A stretch of 64,000 bases of DNA. It comes from Candidatus Schekmanbacteria bacterium (GTDB taxonomy: Bacteria > CSSED10-310 > JACPHN01). The position numbers and the translations under genes were made by a program. The stretch lies in contig JACPHN010000268.1 in the NCBI GenBank assembly GCA_016188575.1, positions 1 through 64,000 on the forward strand, read 5' to 3'. Positions 56,200 to 64,000 of the stretch are shown piece after piece; within the stretch, counting starts at the first letter, position 1, and every line of letters begins with the position of its first letter. The notes below the pieces were generated by a model. That model was not told where the DNA came from. It ran no database searches and was given only the letters and a program-made list of their open reading frames with translations.

Positions 56200-57600
56200 G
56201 TGACAGCAGATCGCATCGTTGAATGTCTGACCAAGGGGCTGGAGCTCCACGAAAACGGTGACCGCGACGGCGCAGCGCAAGCCTTTGCGGCGATTCTCGA
56301 GATGGACCCGCGCTACGAGCCGGCGCGCCGCTACTTGCGGCTGTTGAGCAAGGTCCCGCCGGGTGGTGACGGCCAGGTCGAGGTCGATAGCGACGAGCGC
56401 GCGGCGCCGGCGGCCCCTCCCGGGCGCCATTTTCGAGGCGGCGACAAGCCGCGAGGCGAAATCGCAGGGTCACCGGCCGTCGCCGTATGGCCAGTAGGCG
56501 GTGGACCGGATCGCGCGACGCGCGCACGGGCGCGCAGCCACGAGCTGGAGCCGGAGAATGCGGATGAGCGACCCCTGACATGGTGGCAAGCGCTGGCGAA
56601 TCCGACCCGAGCGACGCTGTACGTGTACCTCTGGGGAGGCGTGCTCGTCGTCTGCGTCATCATGGTTGTCACCGCCATCTCCACCCGGTTCGCGACTACG
56701 CTCAGCACCACCGTCGGTGAGCTCGGCGAAGTGGTTACCGCAGGCTCGGAAGCCGAGCGCGTCACGGCAATCGTCGTCTACGCGACCAAAGACGAGCCCG
56801 CGCGGGCGCAGGAAGTGGTGAGCTCGCTGGATGGTGGAGCGACCAAGGCGCTGGCGGAGCGATACCTGGCTGCGGAAAAGAAGGCCATGGACGCCGAGGA
56901 CCGGCTGCTGCTGCGCCTGCTCGCCGGGCCGCGGCGAAGCACGCAGGCCGACACGCCCCAGCAGATGGCCGCCCACGGGGCGGCGCCGGCCGACAAAGAG
57001 GGTGGCCTGGAGCGGGTCGCAGCGGCCCTGGAGGCTACCTCCGTAGGCCACTATGTGGATGCGATCCCCGAGCTGCTTGGCCTGGGGAAGGCGCCGTACG
57101 CGGCGGAGCTCCCGGACCTGGACTTTCACCTCGGGGTGGCGATGCTCGGGGCAGGAAGGCAAGATGACGCCGCGCCGTTACTGCAGGCGGCCATCGCGAG
57201 CGACATTCACGCCCGGCGCGCCCGGCGCCTCGCGGCCGCCACGGCGCTCGAACGGCACGATCTGGCCGCCGCACTCTCGCTCAGCAATGAGCTTCTTGAA
57301 GCGCCTGCGGACGCTGCCGAGAAAGCTCTGCTCAACTATTTGAAGGGGGTCGTCATGATGGAAGGTGGCAATGCCGAGACGGCGCTGCCGCTTCTCAAAG
57401 CGGCCCAGACCGGAGCACTGGCCGAGAACGCGGGACTGGCGGCCGCGATTGCGCGTGCCTATGAAGTCAGCGGCAGGCTCGAGGACGCCCGCACCGCCTA
57501 CCTGCGCGCCACGCGATTGGACCCGGGAAACGAAACCGTGCGACAGGCGATCGTCACCCTTGACCGCCAGCTCGGGCTGTCGCCGGGGAAGTCGCGGTAG
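56200..57600 (+). CDS. Membrane-anchored TPR protein
   Basis: A 466-residue protein. The N-terminal part has one TPR-like pair (ENGDRDGAAQAFAAILEMDP, about 15-38) and a charged linker. A membrane helix follows (YLWGGVLVVCVIMVVTAI, about 145-165). The C-terminal part (about 270-460) has four or five TPR units ending in GRLEDARTAYLRATRLDPGN. It probably scaffolds a complex at the inner membrane. The GTG start has GGGGAGG seven bases upstream, and these bases belong to the right end of the IS element. The next gene (galT) follows after 15 bases. Confidence 0.82.
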   Translation: MTADRIVECLTKGLELHENGDRDGAAQAFAAILEMDPRYEPARRYLRLLSKVPPGGDGQVEVDSDERAAPAAPPGRHFRGGDKPRGEIAGSPAVAVWPVGGGPDRATRARARSHELEPENADERPLTWWQALANPTRATLYVYLWGGVLVVCVIMVVTAISTRFATTLSTTVGELGEVVTAGSEAERVTAIVVYATKDEPARAQEVVSSLDGGATKALAERYLAAEKKAMDAEDRLLLRLLAGPRRSTQADTPQQMAAHGAAPADKEGGLERVAAALEATSVGHYVDAIPELLGLGKAPYAAELPDLDFHLGVAMLGAGRQDDAAPLLQAAIASDIHARRARRLAAATALERHDLAAALSLSNELLEAPADAAEKALLNYLKGVVMMEGGNAETALPLLKAAQTGALAENAGLAAAIARAYEVSGRLEDARTAYLRATRLDPGNETVRQAIVTLDRQLGLSPGKSR

Positions 57601-57615
57601 GCGAGCACGCCGCCG

Positions 57616-58608
57616 ATGAGCGAGCTGCGCCACGATCCGATCTCCCAGCGCTGGGTCATCATCGCTCCAGCGCGCGCCAGCCGGCCGACAGACTTCGGCG
57701 GCACGTCGTCGAGCCGACCGCGCGCTCCGCGCTGCCCGTTCTGCCCGGGGAACGAGGATGATACGCCGCCGCCCGTCGCCGTGACCGGCCCCGAGATGCA
57801 GGGAGAGAGCCCGCACGCGCCGTGGCTCGTTCGCGTGGTTCCCAACAAGTACCCTGCCGTCGGACCTGAAATCTCGGCGCGTTTTTCCGCCGGACCTCGC
57901 CCAGCCCTGCCTGCCCAGGGAATCCACGAGGTCATTGTGGAAACACCGTTGCACGATCGTCCGCTCACGATGATGTCCGACCCGGAGGTCACGGCAGTCG
58001 CCATGGCCTATCGCTCGCGCGTCGCCGACGCGGCGAGCGCACCGTTCGCGCGGTCCGTCATGCTCTTCAAGAACCACGGCGCCGATGCCGGAGCTTCGCT
58101 CGCGCATCCGCACGCCCAGCTCATCTCGCTGCCGATCGTCCCGGAGCTGCTGGCGACCGAGCTGCGCGGCACGGCTGCCTATCACGCGGCAAACGGCGTA
58201 TGCCCGTACTGCGCCGCGGCCGCAGCGAGCCCGGATCTACTGGTCGCCGAAAACGAGCTCTTCCTGGCCTATTGCCCCTGGGTATCGCGCGTGCCCTACG
58301 AGGTCTGGCTGCAGCCCCGCCGGCACGATCCCGACTTTGCCGCCATGACCGAGCACGAGCCGGCAGCGCTCGGCCGACTGCTGCGGGACGTGCTGATTCG
58401 CATCGGGAGCGCGCTACAGACGCCGGCCTATAACTACTTTCTGCATACGGCACCGGTACACGGCCAAGCCCACCCCACCTACCACTGGCATCTGGAGATC
58501 CTGCCGCGGCTTTGTCGTTTCGCCGGCTTTGAATGGGGCAGCGGGTTTTCGATGAACCACGTGCCGCCGGAGCTTGCCGCGGAGCGGCTGCGCGCGGTCT
58601 CGACATGA
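57616..58608 (+). CDS. galT: Galactose-1-phosphate uridylyltransferase
   Basis: A 330-residue HIT-superfamily nucleotidyltransferase. The zinc site begins with CPFCPGNED (about 40). PNKYPAV is present, and the catalytic histidine is in AHPHAQLISLP (about 165), the HPHAQ hallmark of GalT. A C-terminal HWHLEILPR completes the metal site. It exchanges UMP between UDP-glucose and galactose-1-phosphate. No other Leloir gene is nearby. It lies between a TPR protein and a zinc-ribbon membrane protein, with the latter overlapping by ATGA. It may link sugar nucleotide pools to the polysaccharide or sucrose genes. Confidence 0.93.
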   Translation: MSELRHDPISQRWVIIAPARASRPTDFGGTSSSRPRAPRCPFCPGNEDDTPPPVAVTGPEMQGESPHAPWLVRVVPNKYPAVGPEISARFSAGPRPALPAQGIHEVIVETPLHDRPLTMMSDPEVTAVAMAYRSRVADAASAPFARSVMLFKNHGADAGASLAHPHAQLISLPIVPELLATELRGTAAYHAANGVCPYCAAAAASPDLLVAENELFLAYCPWVSRVPYEVWLQPRRHDPDFAAMTEHEPAALGRLLRDVLIRIGSALQTPAYNYFLHTAPVHGQAHPTYHWHLEILPRLCRFAGFEWGSGFSMNHVPPELAAERLRAVST

Positions 58609-59486
58609 TCCGCGGTGACGAGCCGCCGCCGCGGGCGTGCCCCAACTGCGGCCACGAGAACGATCGCGCGGACCTCTATTGCCAGCTTTGTCATGAGGTC
58701 CTCGGGCCGGAGCGGCGGCCGGGGACCGCGCCGCCGTGGGGCACCATCACCGTCGGCGCTGGTGCCGGCAACCCGGCGCTGCCGGTCCACCGCGCTGGGG
58801 AGCGGGTGGAGAACTATTCGCGAGCGCCGCGCCGCGACCACGCGGATGCGGCACGACCGCGGTACAGCAAGACCATCCTGTCGGCGTTTTTCGTCATCGG
58901 CGTCGCCAGCGTGGCATCGCTGTTCCTTTTCATGGCGCGCCGGCATTCCGCCACTGCCGACCGCGCCGGCTCCCGCGAGCTCGCCATCGCCGCGCTCGGC
59001 ATCAAGGCCGTGTCGCCGCCGGGCGGCGACTACTATGTAATCGATCGGCGGGACATCGCTGAAACTGCCGCTCCCCGCGTCCCCGCGGACCGATTTTTCG
59101 TCGGCCTGATCGGCAAGCGCGGGGCGGGCGGCGCGCTCATGCTGTTTTCCTATGATCGCGGCGCGGCCTCGCGCGCGCCGGAGGACATGCTCTCGCAGCT
59201 CAGGGCCACGGTCATCAGCGCCAGCTTCTCCACCTTCATAGCCGCGGATCCCGCACCCATGCGTCTGGGCGATGCGGTCGCCGCCTGGTCGAGCAGTTGG
59301 CGGGGCGAGACGCGCGAGGAAGGTGCCGCCGGCCGTGGGCGGCTCAACGTGGTGGGCCGGGTCTTGTGGATTCCGCGCGCGAATGGCGCGGCCGCCGTCG
59401 TCGTCTATACGGTGGCGGGGGCGCCCGAGGCGGTCGCGCGCGAGCTCGATGGCTTCCTCGCACTGCTCGCGTTCACGGGGGAATAG
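58605..59486 (+). CDS. Zinc-ribbon membrane protein of unknown function
   Basis: A 293-residue protein I cannot assign to a named family. The N-terminus has a zinc ribbon (CPNCGHEN and CQLCHEV, about 12-30). A single membrane helix (about 87-110, AFFVIGVASVASLFLFMA) separates it from a C-terminal alpha/beta domain of about 170 residues outside the cytoplasm. The ATG overlaps the galT stop (ATGA). Together with the TPR protein it gives two single-pass proteins flanking galT, perhaps parts of one complex. Confidence 0.72.
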   Translation: MIRGDEPPPRACPNCGHENDRADLYCQLCHEVLGPERRPGTAPPWGTITVGAGAGNPALPVHRAGERVENYSRAPRRDHADAARPRYSKTILSAFFVIGVASVASLFLFMARRHSATADRAGSRELAIAALGIKAVSPPGGDYYVIDRRDIAETAAPRVPADRFFVGLIGKRGAGGALMLFSYDRGAASRAPEDMLSQLRATVISASFSTFIAADPAPMRLGDAVAAWSSSWRGETREEGAAGRGRLNVVGRVLWIPRANGAAAVVVYTVAGAPEAVARELDGFLALLAFTGE

Positions 59487-59573
59487 CCGCGCTGCCGGGC
59501 GCGATCCGCATTGCCGAGACCCGCTACCTACCGCCCCGGCGGCTCAACACCCCGGCGACCCGGCGCAGCGGAG

Positions 59574-59602
59574 TTGACTTCGCGGGGGCTCGGCCGTAGC
59601 GT
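59574..59602 (+). promoter_or_regulatory. Candidate sigma-70 promoter of the liv operon
   Basis: TTGACT (59574-59579), a 17-base spacer and TAGCGT (59597-59602). The -35 is strong, the -10 weak. The leader would be about 55 bases. Confidence 0.45.
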
Positions 59603-59663
59603 CGAACAGGCGGGCGCCGGTGCGCGGCGACGCCGCGAATACCACTGTCGCCGGGGGACACAG

Positions 59664-60947
59664 ATGAGAACAGGGTTTCGGCCATCAGTCGGGCTCGCAC
59701 TTGCCGCTCTCGTCCTGGCCTGTCCGTCATGCTCGAGCAAGCCGGCGGAGGCACCCGGTGAACGGAGCGAGAGCAGCTCCCCGCCGTCGAACGCCCCCAC
59801 AGTGGTCGTGGGCTACACCGCCTCGGCAAGCGGCAAGCTCAACGTCGAATCGATCCGCCAAAGAAACGGCCTCGAGCTCTGGCGGGAGCACGTCAACGCG
59901 ACTGGCGCGTGGCGCGTCGAAACCCGCTGGTACGACGACGAGTCGCGCAGCGATCGCATCCAGGAGCTGTACACCCGCCTCGCCACGAACGACCACGCGA
60001 ACTTTCTGATCAGCCCCTATTCGAGCGGCCTGACCGCGGCCGCTGCGGTGATCTCCGAGCAGTACGGAATCCCCATGATCAGCACCGGCGCTGCCTCGGA
60101 CAGCACCTATCAGCAAGGATTGACCATGGTGTACCAGGTCTACACGCCCGCCAGCCAGTACTTGACCGGCGCCCTTGACCTGCTCGCTGCGCGCCTGCCG
60201 GATCTCAAGAAGCTCGCAATCCTGCATGAAGCGGATCGGTTTTCCAGCGACGTCGCCGCGGCGGTCAAGGCCCGGGCGGAGGCCTCCGGATATGCCGTCG
60301 TCCTGGACGAGGGGTACGACTCGGCGACGACCGACTTCTCGCCGTTCATCAACAAGATCCAACAGGCGCGGCCGGACGCGGTTGTTGGCGGTGGCCATTT
60401 TCAGGACGGTAGCGCGCTGGCGCGGCAGCTCGCGGACAAACGCGTCGCCGTCCCGTTTGTCGCCTTGCTCGTGGCGCCGCCGGAGCCGAGCTTTGCGGAG
60501 CTTGGGAGCGCGGCCATCGGCATCGTTGGGCCGAGCCAGTGGGAGCCGCAGGCGGCTTATGACGCCGCGGCGGCGCAGGCCGCCGGTACGCGTTGGGTTG
60601 GGCCGACCGGAGCAGAGTTTGCGCACGCCTATCTCCAGGCGTTCGGTGAGCAACCCTCCTATCACGCCGCGGGCGGATACGCGGCCGGGCTCGTGCTGCA
60701 GGACGCCTTGCAGCGCGCCGGCAGCGGCGAGGCGACGGCGTTGAAAACAGCGCTCGACGCCACCGACATCATGACGTTTTTTGGGCGAACCACCTTCGCT
60801 ACTGCGCCGGAGTCGCACGGGCTGCAGGTCGGTCACCTCATGGTCTACGTACAATGGCAGCAGGGCGCCGGCGGCAAACCGGTCAAGCGTGTCGTGTGGC
60901 CCGCGGCGGCGGCGAGCGCCGAGCTGGCGGCGCGCCCCACCCCGTGA
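59664..60947 (+). CDS. livK: Branched-chain amino-acid-type ABC transporter substrate-binding lipoprotein
   Basis: A 427-residue periplasmic binding protein of the LivJ/LivK (type I) fold. The N-terminal signal ends in the lipobox LVLAC, with the cysteine at about residue 20. The mature part has VVVGYTASASGKLNVESI, NFLISPYSSGLTAAAAVI, MISTGAASDSTYQQG and YHAAGGYAAGLVLQDAL. It delivers the ligand to the LivHM permease encoded downstream. The ligand may be an amino acid, amide, urea or another small molecule; the sequence does not decide. GGGGGA precedes the ATG. Confidence 0.9.
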   Translation: MRTGFRPSVGLALAALVLACPSCSSKPAEAPGERSESSSPPSNAPTVVVGYTASASGKLNVESIRQRNGLELWREHVNATGAWRVETRWYDDESRSDRIQELYTRLATNDHANFLISPYSSGLTAAAAVISEQYGIPMISTGAASDSTYQQGLTMVYQVYTPASQYLTGALDLLAARLPDLKKLAILHEADRFSSDVAAAVKARAEASGYAVVLDEGYDSATTDFSPFINKIQQARPDAVVGGGHFQDGSALARQLADKRVAVPFVALLVAPPEPSFAELGSAAIGIVGPSQWEPQAAYDAAAAQAAGTRWVGPTGAEFAHAYLQAFGEQPSYHAAGGYAAGLVLQDALQRAGSGEATALKTALDATDIMTFFGRTTFATAPESHGLQVGHLMVYVQWQQGAGGKPVKRVVWPAAAASAELAARPTP

Positions 60948-60957
60948 GGAGCCGGTG

Positions 60958-61821
60958 GTGTGGAGCGAAACGCTGCTCGCCTCGACGGTTGACGGCCTGC
61001 TGATCGGCGTCGTCTACGGTCTGGCGGCGCTCGGCCTGACGCTGATCTTCGGCGTCATGAACGTCGTCAACCTGGCGCACGGTCCAACCATGACCCTGGG
61101 CATGTTCGGCATCTACCTGAGCGCCACCAAGCTCGGCCTGCATCCGTTCGCGGGTCTGGTCCTCGTTGCGGCGGGCGGTTTACTGCTTGGCGTCGGCATC
61201 TATGTCGTCGCGGTCAAGCGCGTGATCGATGCTCCGCATCTGGCGAGCCTGCTGGCCACGTTTTCGGTCAATCTGATGATCGTGGGCGTCGCCACCGCGA
61301 TCTTCTCCACGTCCTTCCGCAACCTGAGCCACGATCTCGGCGTGCTACGCGCCGGGCCGATCGCCGTCCCGGGGACCCGAGTCGCGGCCGCACTGTTGGC
61401 GGTGGCGGTCGCCGCGGCGCTGCAGGTCTTCCTGACGCGCACCCGCCTGGGCAAATACGTGCGCGCCGTGGCGGCCAACCGCGCCGCCGCCGAGCTGGTC
61501 GGGATCCCGTCCGCTCGGGTCCTGGCGCTGAGCTTCGGGATCGGCACGATGCTCGCGGCTACGGCCGGCGGGCTGATCGCGTTGTCCCTGCCATTCACGG
61601 TGCTGTCGGGCGGTGTCTATGAGCTCAAGAGCTTCGTCATCGTGGTGCTGGGCGGCCTCGGCAATCCGTTGGGCGCGCTCGTCGGAGGAGTCGTGCTCGG
61701 GCTCATCGAGGGCATCGTCCCCGTATTCGCGCGTGCCACATGGGTGCCGGTGCTCGAATACGGGCTATTCGTCCTGATCCTCCTGGTCCGGCCCAGCGGC
61801 CTCTTGGGGGGAGGTCGCTGA
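60958..61821 (+). CDS. livH: Branched-chain amino-acid-type ABC transporter permease LivH
   Basis: A 287-residue inner-membrane permease with about eight hydrophobic helices. The typical segments are GLAALGLTLIFGVMNVVNLAHG near the N-terminus (read as two parts), YVRAVAANRAAAELVGIP (the ATPase-contact loop) and VIVVLGGLGNPLGALVGG near the end. Start is GTG at 60958 (or 60955), with GAGGAG upstream. Its stop overlaps the next start (TGATG), so it is coupled to livM. Confidence 0.9.
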   Translation: MWSETLLASTVDGLLIGVVYGLAALGLTLIFGVMNVVNLAHGPTMTLGMFGIYLSATKLGLHPFAGLVLVAAGGLLLGVGIYVVAVKRVIDAPHLASLLATFSVNLMIVGVATAIFSTSFRNLSHDLGVLRAGPIAVPGTRVAAALLAVAVAAALQVFLTRTRLGKYVRAVAANRAAAELVGIPSARVLALSFGIGTMLAATAGGLIALSLPFTVLSGGVYELKSFVIVVLGGLGNPLGALVGGVVLGLIEGIVPVFARATWVPVLEYGLFVLILLVRPSGLLGGGR

Positions 61822-62810
61822 TGGGCACGCAGCGGCGGCACGCGCCGACTGTGGTCGCGGCCTCGCTGCTCGTGCTGTCGGCGGCCCTCCCCGCGCTGGC
61901 GGGCAGCGCCAGCATGCGCGAAACGATGTTTTCGGTGCTGCTGGCCATCGGCCTGGCAGCGAGCCTCAATATCCTGCTCGGCTATTGCGGGTATGCCAGC
62001 TTTGGCCACGTCGTGTTCTTTGGCATCGGCGGCTACGCCGGCTTCTACCTGGTTGCGGTGCAGGGGGCGCACCTGGCGACCGCGATTGCCGGCGGCGGGC
62101 TGGTGGCCGGAGCGTTTGCCGCCGGTCTGGGGGCGGCCATCCTGCGGCTGCGCGGGCCACACTTCGCGCTCGCCACGATCGGCGTGAACGAGGCCGTCAA
62201 GGCGCTGATCGTCAATATCGAGCCGCTTGGCGGTCCGACCGGCATGAATCTGAACGTGAGCGTCTTTCGCGCCTATGGCGGCGCTGCCGGCATGCTTTGG
62301 GCCGCGTACGGCACCGCCGCGGCGATCGCCGTCGGTGCCGTGGTGTTGGGAGGCCTCGTGCGCACCTCGCGGTTCGGCCTCGGCCTGCTGGTGATCCGGG
62401 AGGACGAAGATGCCGCGGCGGTGCTCGGAGTGGTCGCCTGGCGATACAAGGTGGGGGCCTACGTGTTGTCGGCGGTTTTTCCGGGGATGCTGGGCGCTCT
62501 GTTCTTCTTCAAGCAGGGGGTGATCGAGCCGGCAGGTGCTTTTCGCCTGGACCTTTCGGTCGAGCTCCTCGTCATGGTGATGCTCGGGGGCGCGGGAACC
62601 GTGCTCGGACCCCTCGTGGGCGCCGGAAGCTACCAACTGCTGCGGTCAGGGCTGCTGACGAGCGACCTGGAGGTCCTGGGGGTGCGCATTCGTGACGTGC
62701 AGCTCGCCGTGGCGGGAGCACTGCTGCTCCTGGTGGTGCAGCTCGTGCCTGCCGGGCTCGTGGGGTGGGCGCGCGGTCGCTGGCTGGCATTGCGGAGCCG
62801 ACCGGCATGA
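61821..62810 (+). CDS. livM: Branched-chain amino-acid-type ABC transporter permease LivM
   Basis: A 329-residue permease with about ten hydrophobic helices. The family signatures are NILLGYCGYASFGHVVFFGI, LRLRGPHFALATIGVNE, the ATPase-contact loop VIREDEDAAAVLGV and VMVMLGGAGTVLGPLVGA. It pairs with LivH. The ATG overlaps the livH stop by one base and the TGA overlaps the livG start (ATGA). Confidence 0.91.
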   Translation: MGTQRRHAPTVVAASLLVLSAALPALAGSASMRETMFSVLLAIGLAASLNILLGYCGYASFGHVVFFGIGGYAGFYLVAVQGAHLATAIAGGGLVAGAFAAGLGAAILRLRGPHFALATIGVNEAVKALIVNIEPLGGPTGMNLNVSVFRAYGGAAGMLWAAYGTAAAIAVGAVVLGGLVRTSRFGLGLLVIREDEDAAAVLGVVAWRYKVGAYVLSAVFPGMLGALFFFKQGVIEPAGAFRLDLSVELLVMVMLGGAGTVLGPLVGAGSYQLLRSGLLTSDLEVLGVRIRDVQLAVAGALLLLVVQLVPAGLVGWARGRWLALRSRPA

Positions 62811-63574
62811 TTCTGCATCTTCATCGCGTTACGAAGGCATTCGGCGGCCTCGTTGCCGTCCGCGACGTGACCTTCGCGGTGGCGCCGGGCCAGATCGCGG
62901 GGCTGATTGGGCCGAACGGCGCCGGTAAGACCACGTTGTTCAACTGTATCAACGGGGTCGTGCCGATCACGGCGGGCCGTGTGGAGCTGGACGGCCGCGC
63001 GATTTCGGGATTGCCGCCGCACGCCGTCGCGCGGCTGGGACTGGCGCGGACGCACCAGATCGTACGGCCGCTCAAGGAGCTTACTGTCCGGGAAAACACG
63101 ATCGCTGGCGCGTGTTTCGGGCGCGAGCGCCACGGGCTGAAGGCGGCGGCGCGCCTCGCCGACGAAGCGCTCGAGCGTCTGGAGCTTTCGTCGCTGGCGG
63201 CCGTCCCCGCTGGCAACCTCACCATCGCCATGAAGAAGCGCCTGGAGCTCGCCCGCGCGCTGGCCGCACAACCGCGCCTGCTGCTGCTCGACGAGGTGCT
63301 CGCCGGCTTGAATGCGACCGAAGTCGGGCAGATGGTGCGGACCATCCGCTCCATTCGCGAGTCGGGGGTCACCATTGTGATGATCGAGCACATCATGCAC
63401 GCGGTGATGGCGCTGTCGGATCGGGTCCTCGTGATCGACCGGGGGACGCTGATCGCCGACGGGGAGCCGAAGGCGGTGGCGCGGGATCCGGCCGTCATCG
63501 CGGCGTACTTGGGGAAGCCGAGCGAGCCAGCGGATGCGGATCAGGACGGCGTGTCGCCGGAAGCGCCGCGATGA
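62807..63574 (+). CDS. livG: Branched-chain amino-acid-type ABC transporter ATPase LivG
   Basis: A 255-residue ABC ATPase. Walker A is [12 protein letters not shown] (about 36-47). The Q-loop segment is [11 protein letters not shown], the signature is the LivG-type variant [16 protein letters not shown], and Walker B is [12 protein letters not shown]. The switch histidine is in MIEHIMHAV. It is the first of two ATPases of the transporter. Stop and next start overlap (ATGA). Confidence 0.93.
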   Translation: MILHLHRVTKAFGGLVAVRDVTFAVAPGQIAGLIGPNGAGKTTLFNCINGVVPITAGRVELDGRAISGLPPHAVARLGLARTHQIVRPLKELTVRENTIAGACFGRERHGLKAAARLADEALERLELSSLAAVPAGNLTIAMKKRLELARALAAQPRLLLLDEVLAGLNATEVGQMVRTIRSIRESGVTIVMIEHIMHAVMALSDRVLVIDRGTLIADGEPKAVARDPAVIAAYLGKPSEPADADQDGVSPEAPR

Positions 63575-64000
63575 CGACCACGACGACGACAGCGGCGGCC
63601 CCGGCGGCACCCGCGGCGACGGCGGCGGTTTTGGAGGCGCACGAGGTGGAAACCGGCTACGGGGGGGTGCAGATTCTCTGGGGGATATCGATAGTGCTGG
63701 CGCCGGGCACGCTGACCGCTCTGGTCGGGGCGAACGGCGGTGGCAAGACGACGCTGTTGCGGGCAATCGTCGGGCAGCTTCCCTTGTGGCGCGGCGCGGT
63801 GACCTTCGACGGGGCGGACCTCGGCCGGCTGCCGCCGCACGGGCGGGCGGCGCGGGGTCTCGTGCTCGTGCCGGAAGGCCGCCAGCTCTTCGCGACGATG
63901 ACGGTTGCAGAGAACCTCGAGCTGGGCGCCACGCCACGCCGTGCCCGAGCGGCGGCAAGGCGGAATCGCGAGCGCGTGCTCGAGCTCTTCCCGCGTCTCG
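63571..64000 (+). CDS. livF: Branched-chain amino-acid-type ABC transporter ATPase LivF, cut by the window end
   Basis: The first 143 codons are present. A low-complexity Thr/Ala N-terminus of about 20 residues precedes the ATPase fold, with YGGVQILWGIS, Walker A GANGGGKTTLLRAI, and the LivF-typical GLVLVPEGRQLFATMTVAENL. The signature and Walker B lie beyond the edge. The ATG overlaps the livG stop (ATGA). Confidence 0.9.
   Translation, partial: MTTTTTTAAAPAAPAATAAVLEAHEVETGYGGVQILWGISIVLAPGTLTALVGANGGGKTTLLRAIVGQLPLWRGAVTFDGADLGRLPPHGRAARGLVLVPEGRQLFATMTVAENLELGATPRRARAAARRNRERVLELFPRL

Overview
The window is a high-GC (roughly two thirds G+C), densely coded bacterial chromosome segment with Gram-negative features: an outer-membrane polysaccharide export apparatus, lipoprotein and barrel signal peptides, sigma-54 logic, and a sucrose synthase / sucrose-phosphate synthase / fructokinase operon of the type described in ammonia oxidisers, methanotrophs and other beta/gammaproteobacteria. 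A beta- or gammaproteobacterium is the best guess; the sequence alone does not fix the genus. No rRNA, tRNA or CRISPR array was found.

1-23.1 kb (minus strand) is one long, mostly overlapping exopolysaccharide operon, read from 23.09 kb down. It runs: export protein, outer-membrane barrel, Wzc-like tyrosine kinase, initiating sugar transferase, GlmR (YvcK), GlmS, UDP-sugar dehydrogenase, glycosyltransferase, two FemAB/GNAT-like transferases flanking a DegT aminotransferase, polysaccharide deacetylase, UDP-GlcNAc 2-epimerase, O-antigen ligase-like protein, flippase, asparagine-synthase-like amidotransferase and an ankyrin protein. GlmS makes glucosamine-6-phosphate; WecB plus the dehydrogenase would give UDP-ManNAcA; the amidotransferase could amidate the uronic acid. 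The gene set resembles the polysaccharide half of exosortase (XrtA/PEP-CTERM) loci, but no exosortase is present here. Two sigma-54-type promoters (upstream of the export gene and of a LuxR-type regulator) and a divergent receiver-less sigma-54 activator (24.6 kb) suggest how the operon is switched on.

25.7-36.9 kb holds single genes and small operons: zinc alcohol dehydrogenase, UPF0173 hydrolase, a class III cyclase with a zinc ribbon coupled to a cytidylate-kinase-like protein, a malonyl-CoA-synthetase-like ligase, a transmembrane Ser/Thr kinase next to an orphan ParA, and an FAD oxidoreductase. 36.9-44.7 kb is a CoA/lipid metabolism island (SDR, saccharopine-dehydrogenase-like reductase, acetoacetate-decarboxylase-like protein, acyl-CoA synthetase, SCP2-type thiolase, acyl-CoA dehydrogenase). 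44.9-50.4 kb is the sucrose operon. 50.6-53.6 kb has an SDR, an NAD-dependent epimerase, a stand-alone E2-like acyltransferase and an HTH/zinc-ribbon protein. 53.7-59.5 kb has a membrane-anchored GspE-like ATPase, a decayed IS200/IS605 element, a TPR protein, GalT and a zinc-ribbon membrane protein. 59.7-64 kb is a branched-chain amino-acid type ABC transporter (livKHMGF), cut by the window end.

A recurring theme is short GC-rich palindromic repeats that lie inside open reading frames and are read through in frame, in the glycosyltransferase, O-antigen ligase, deacetylase, sucrose-phosphate synthase and Ser/Thr kinase genes.
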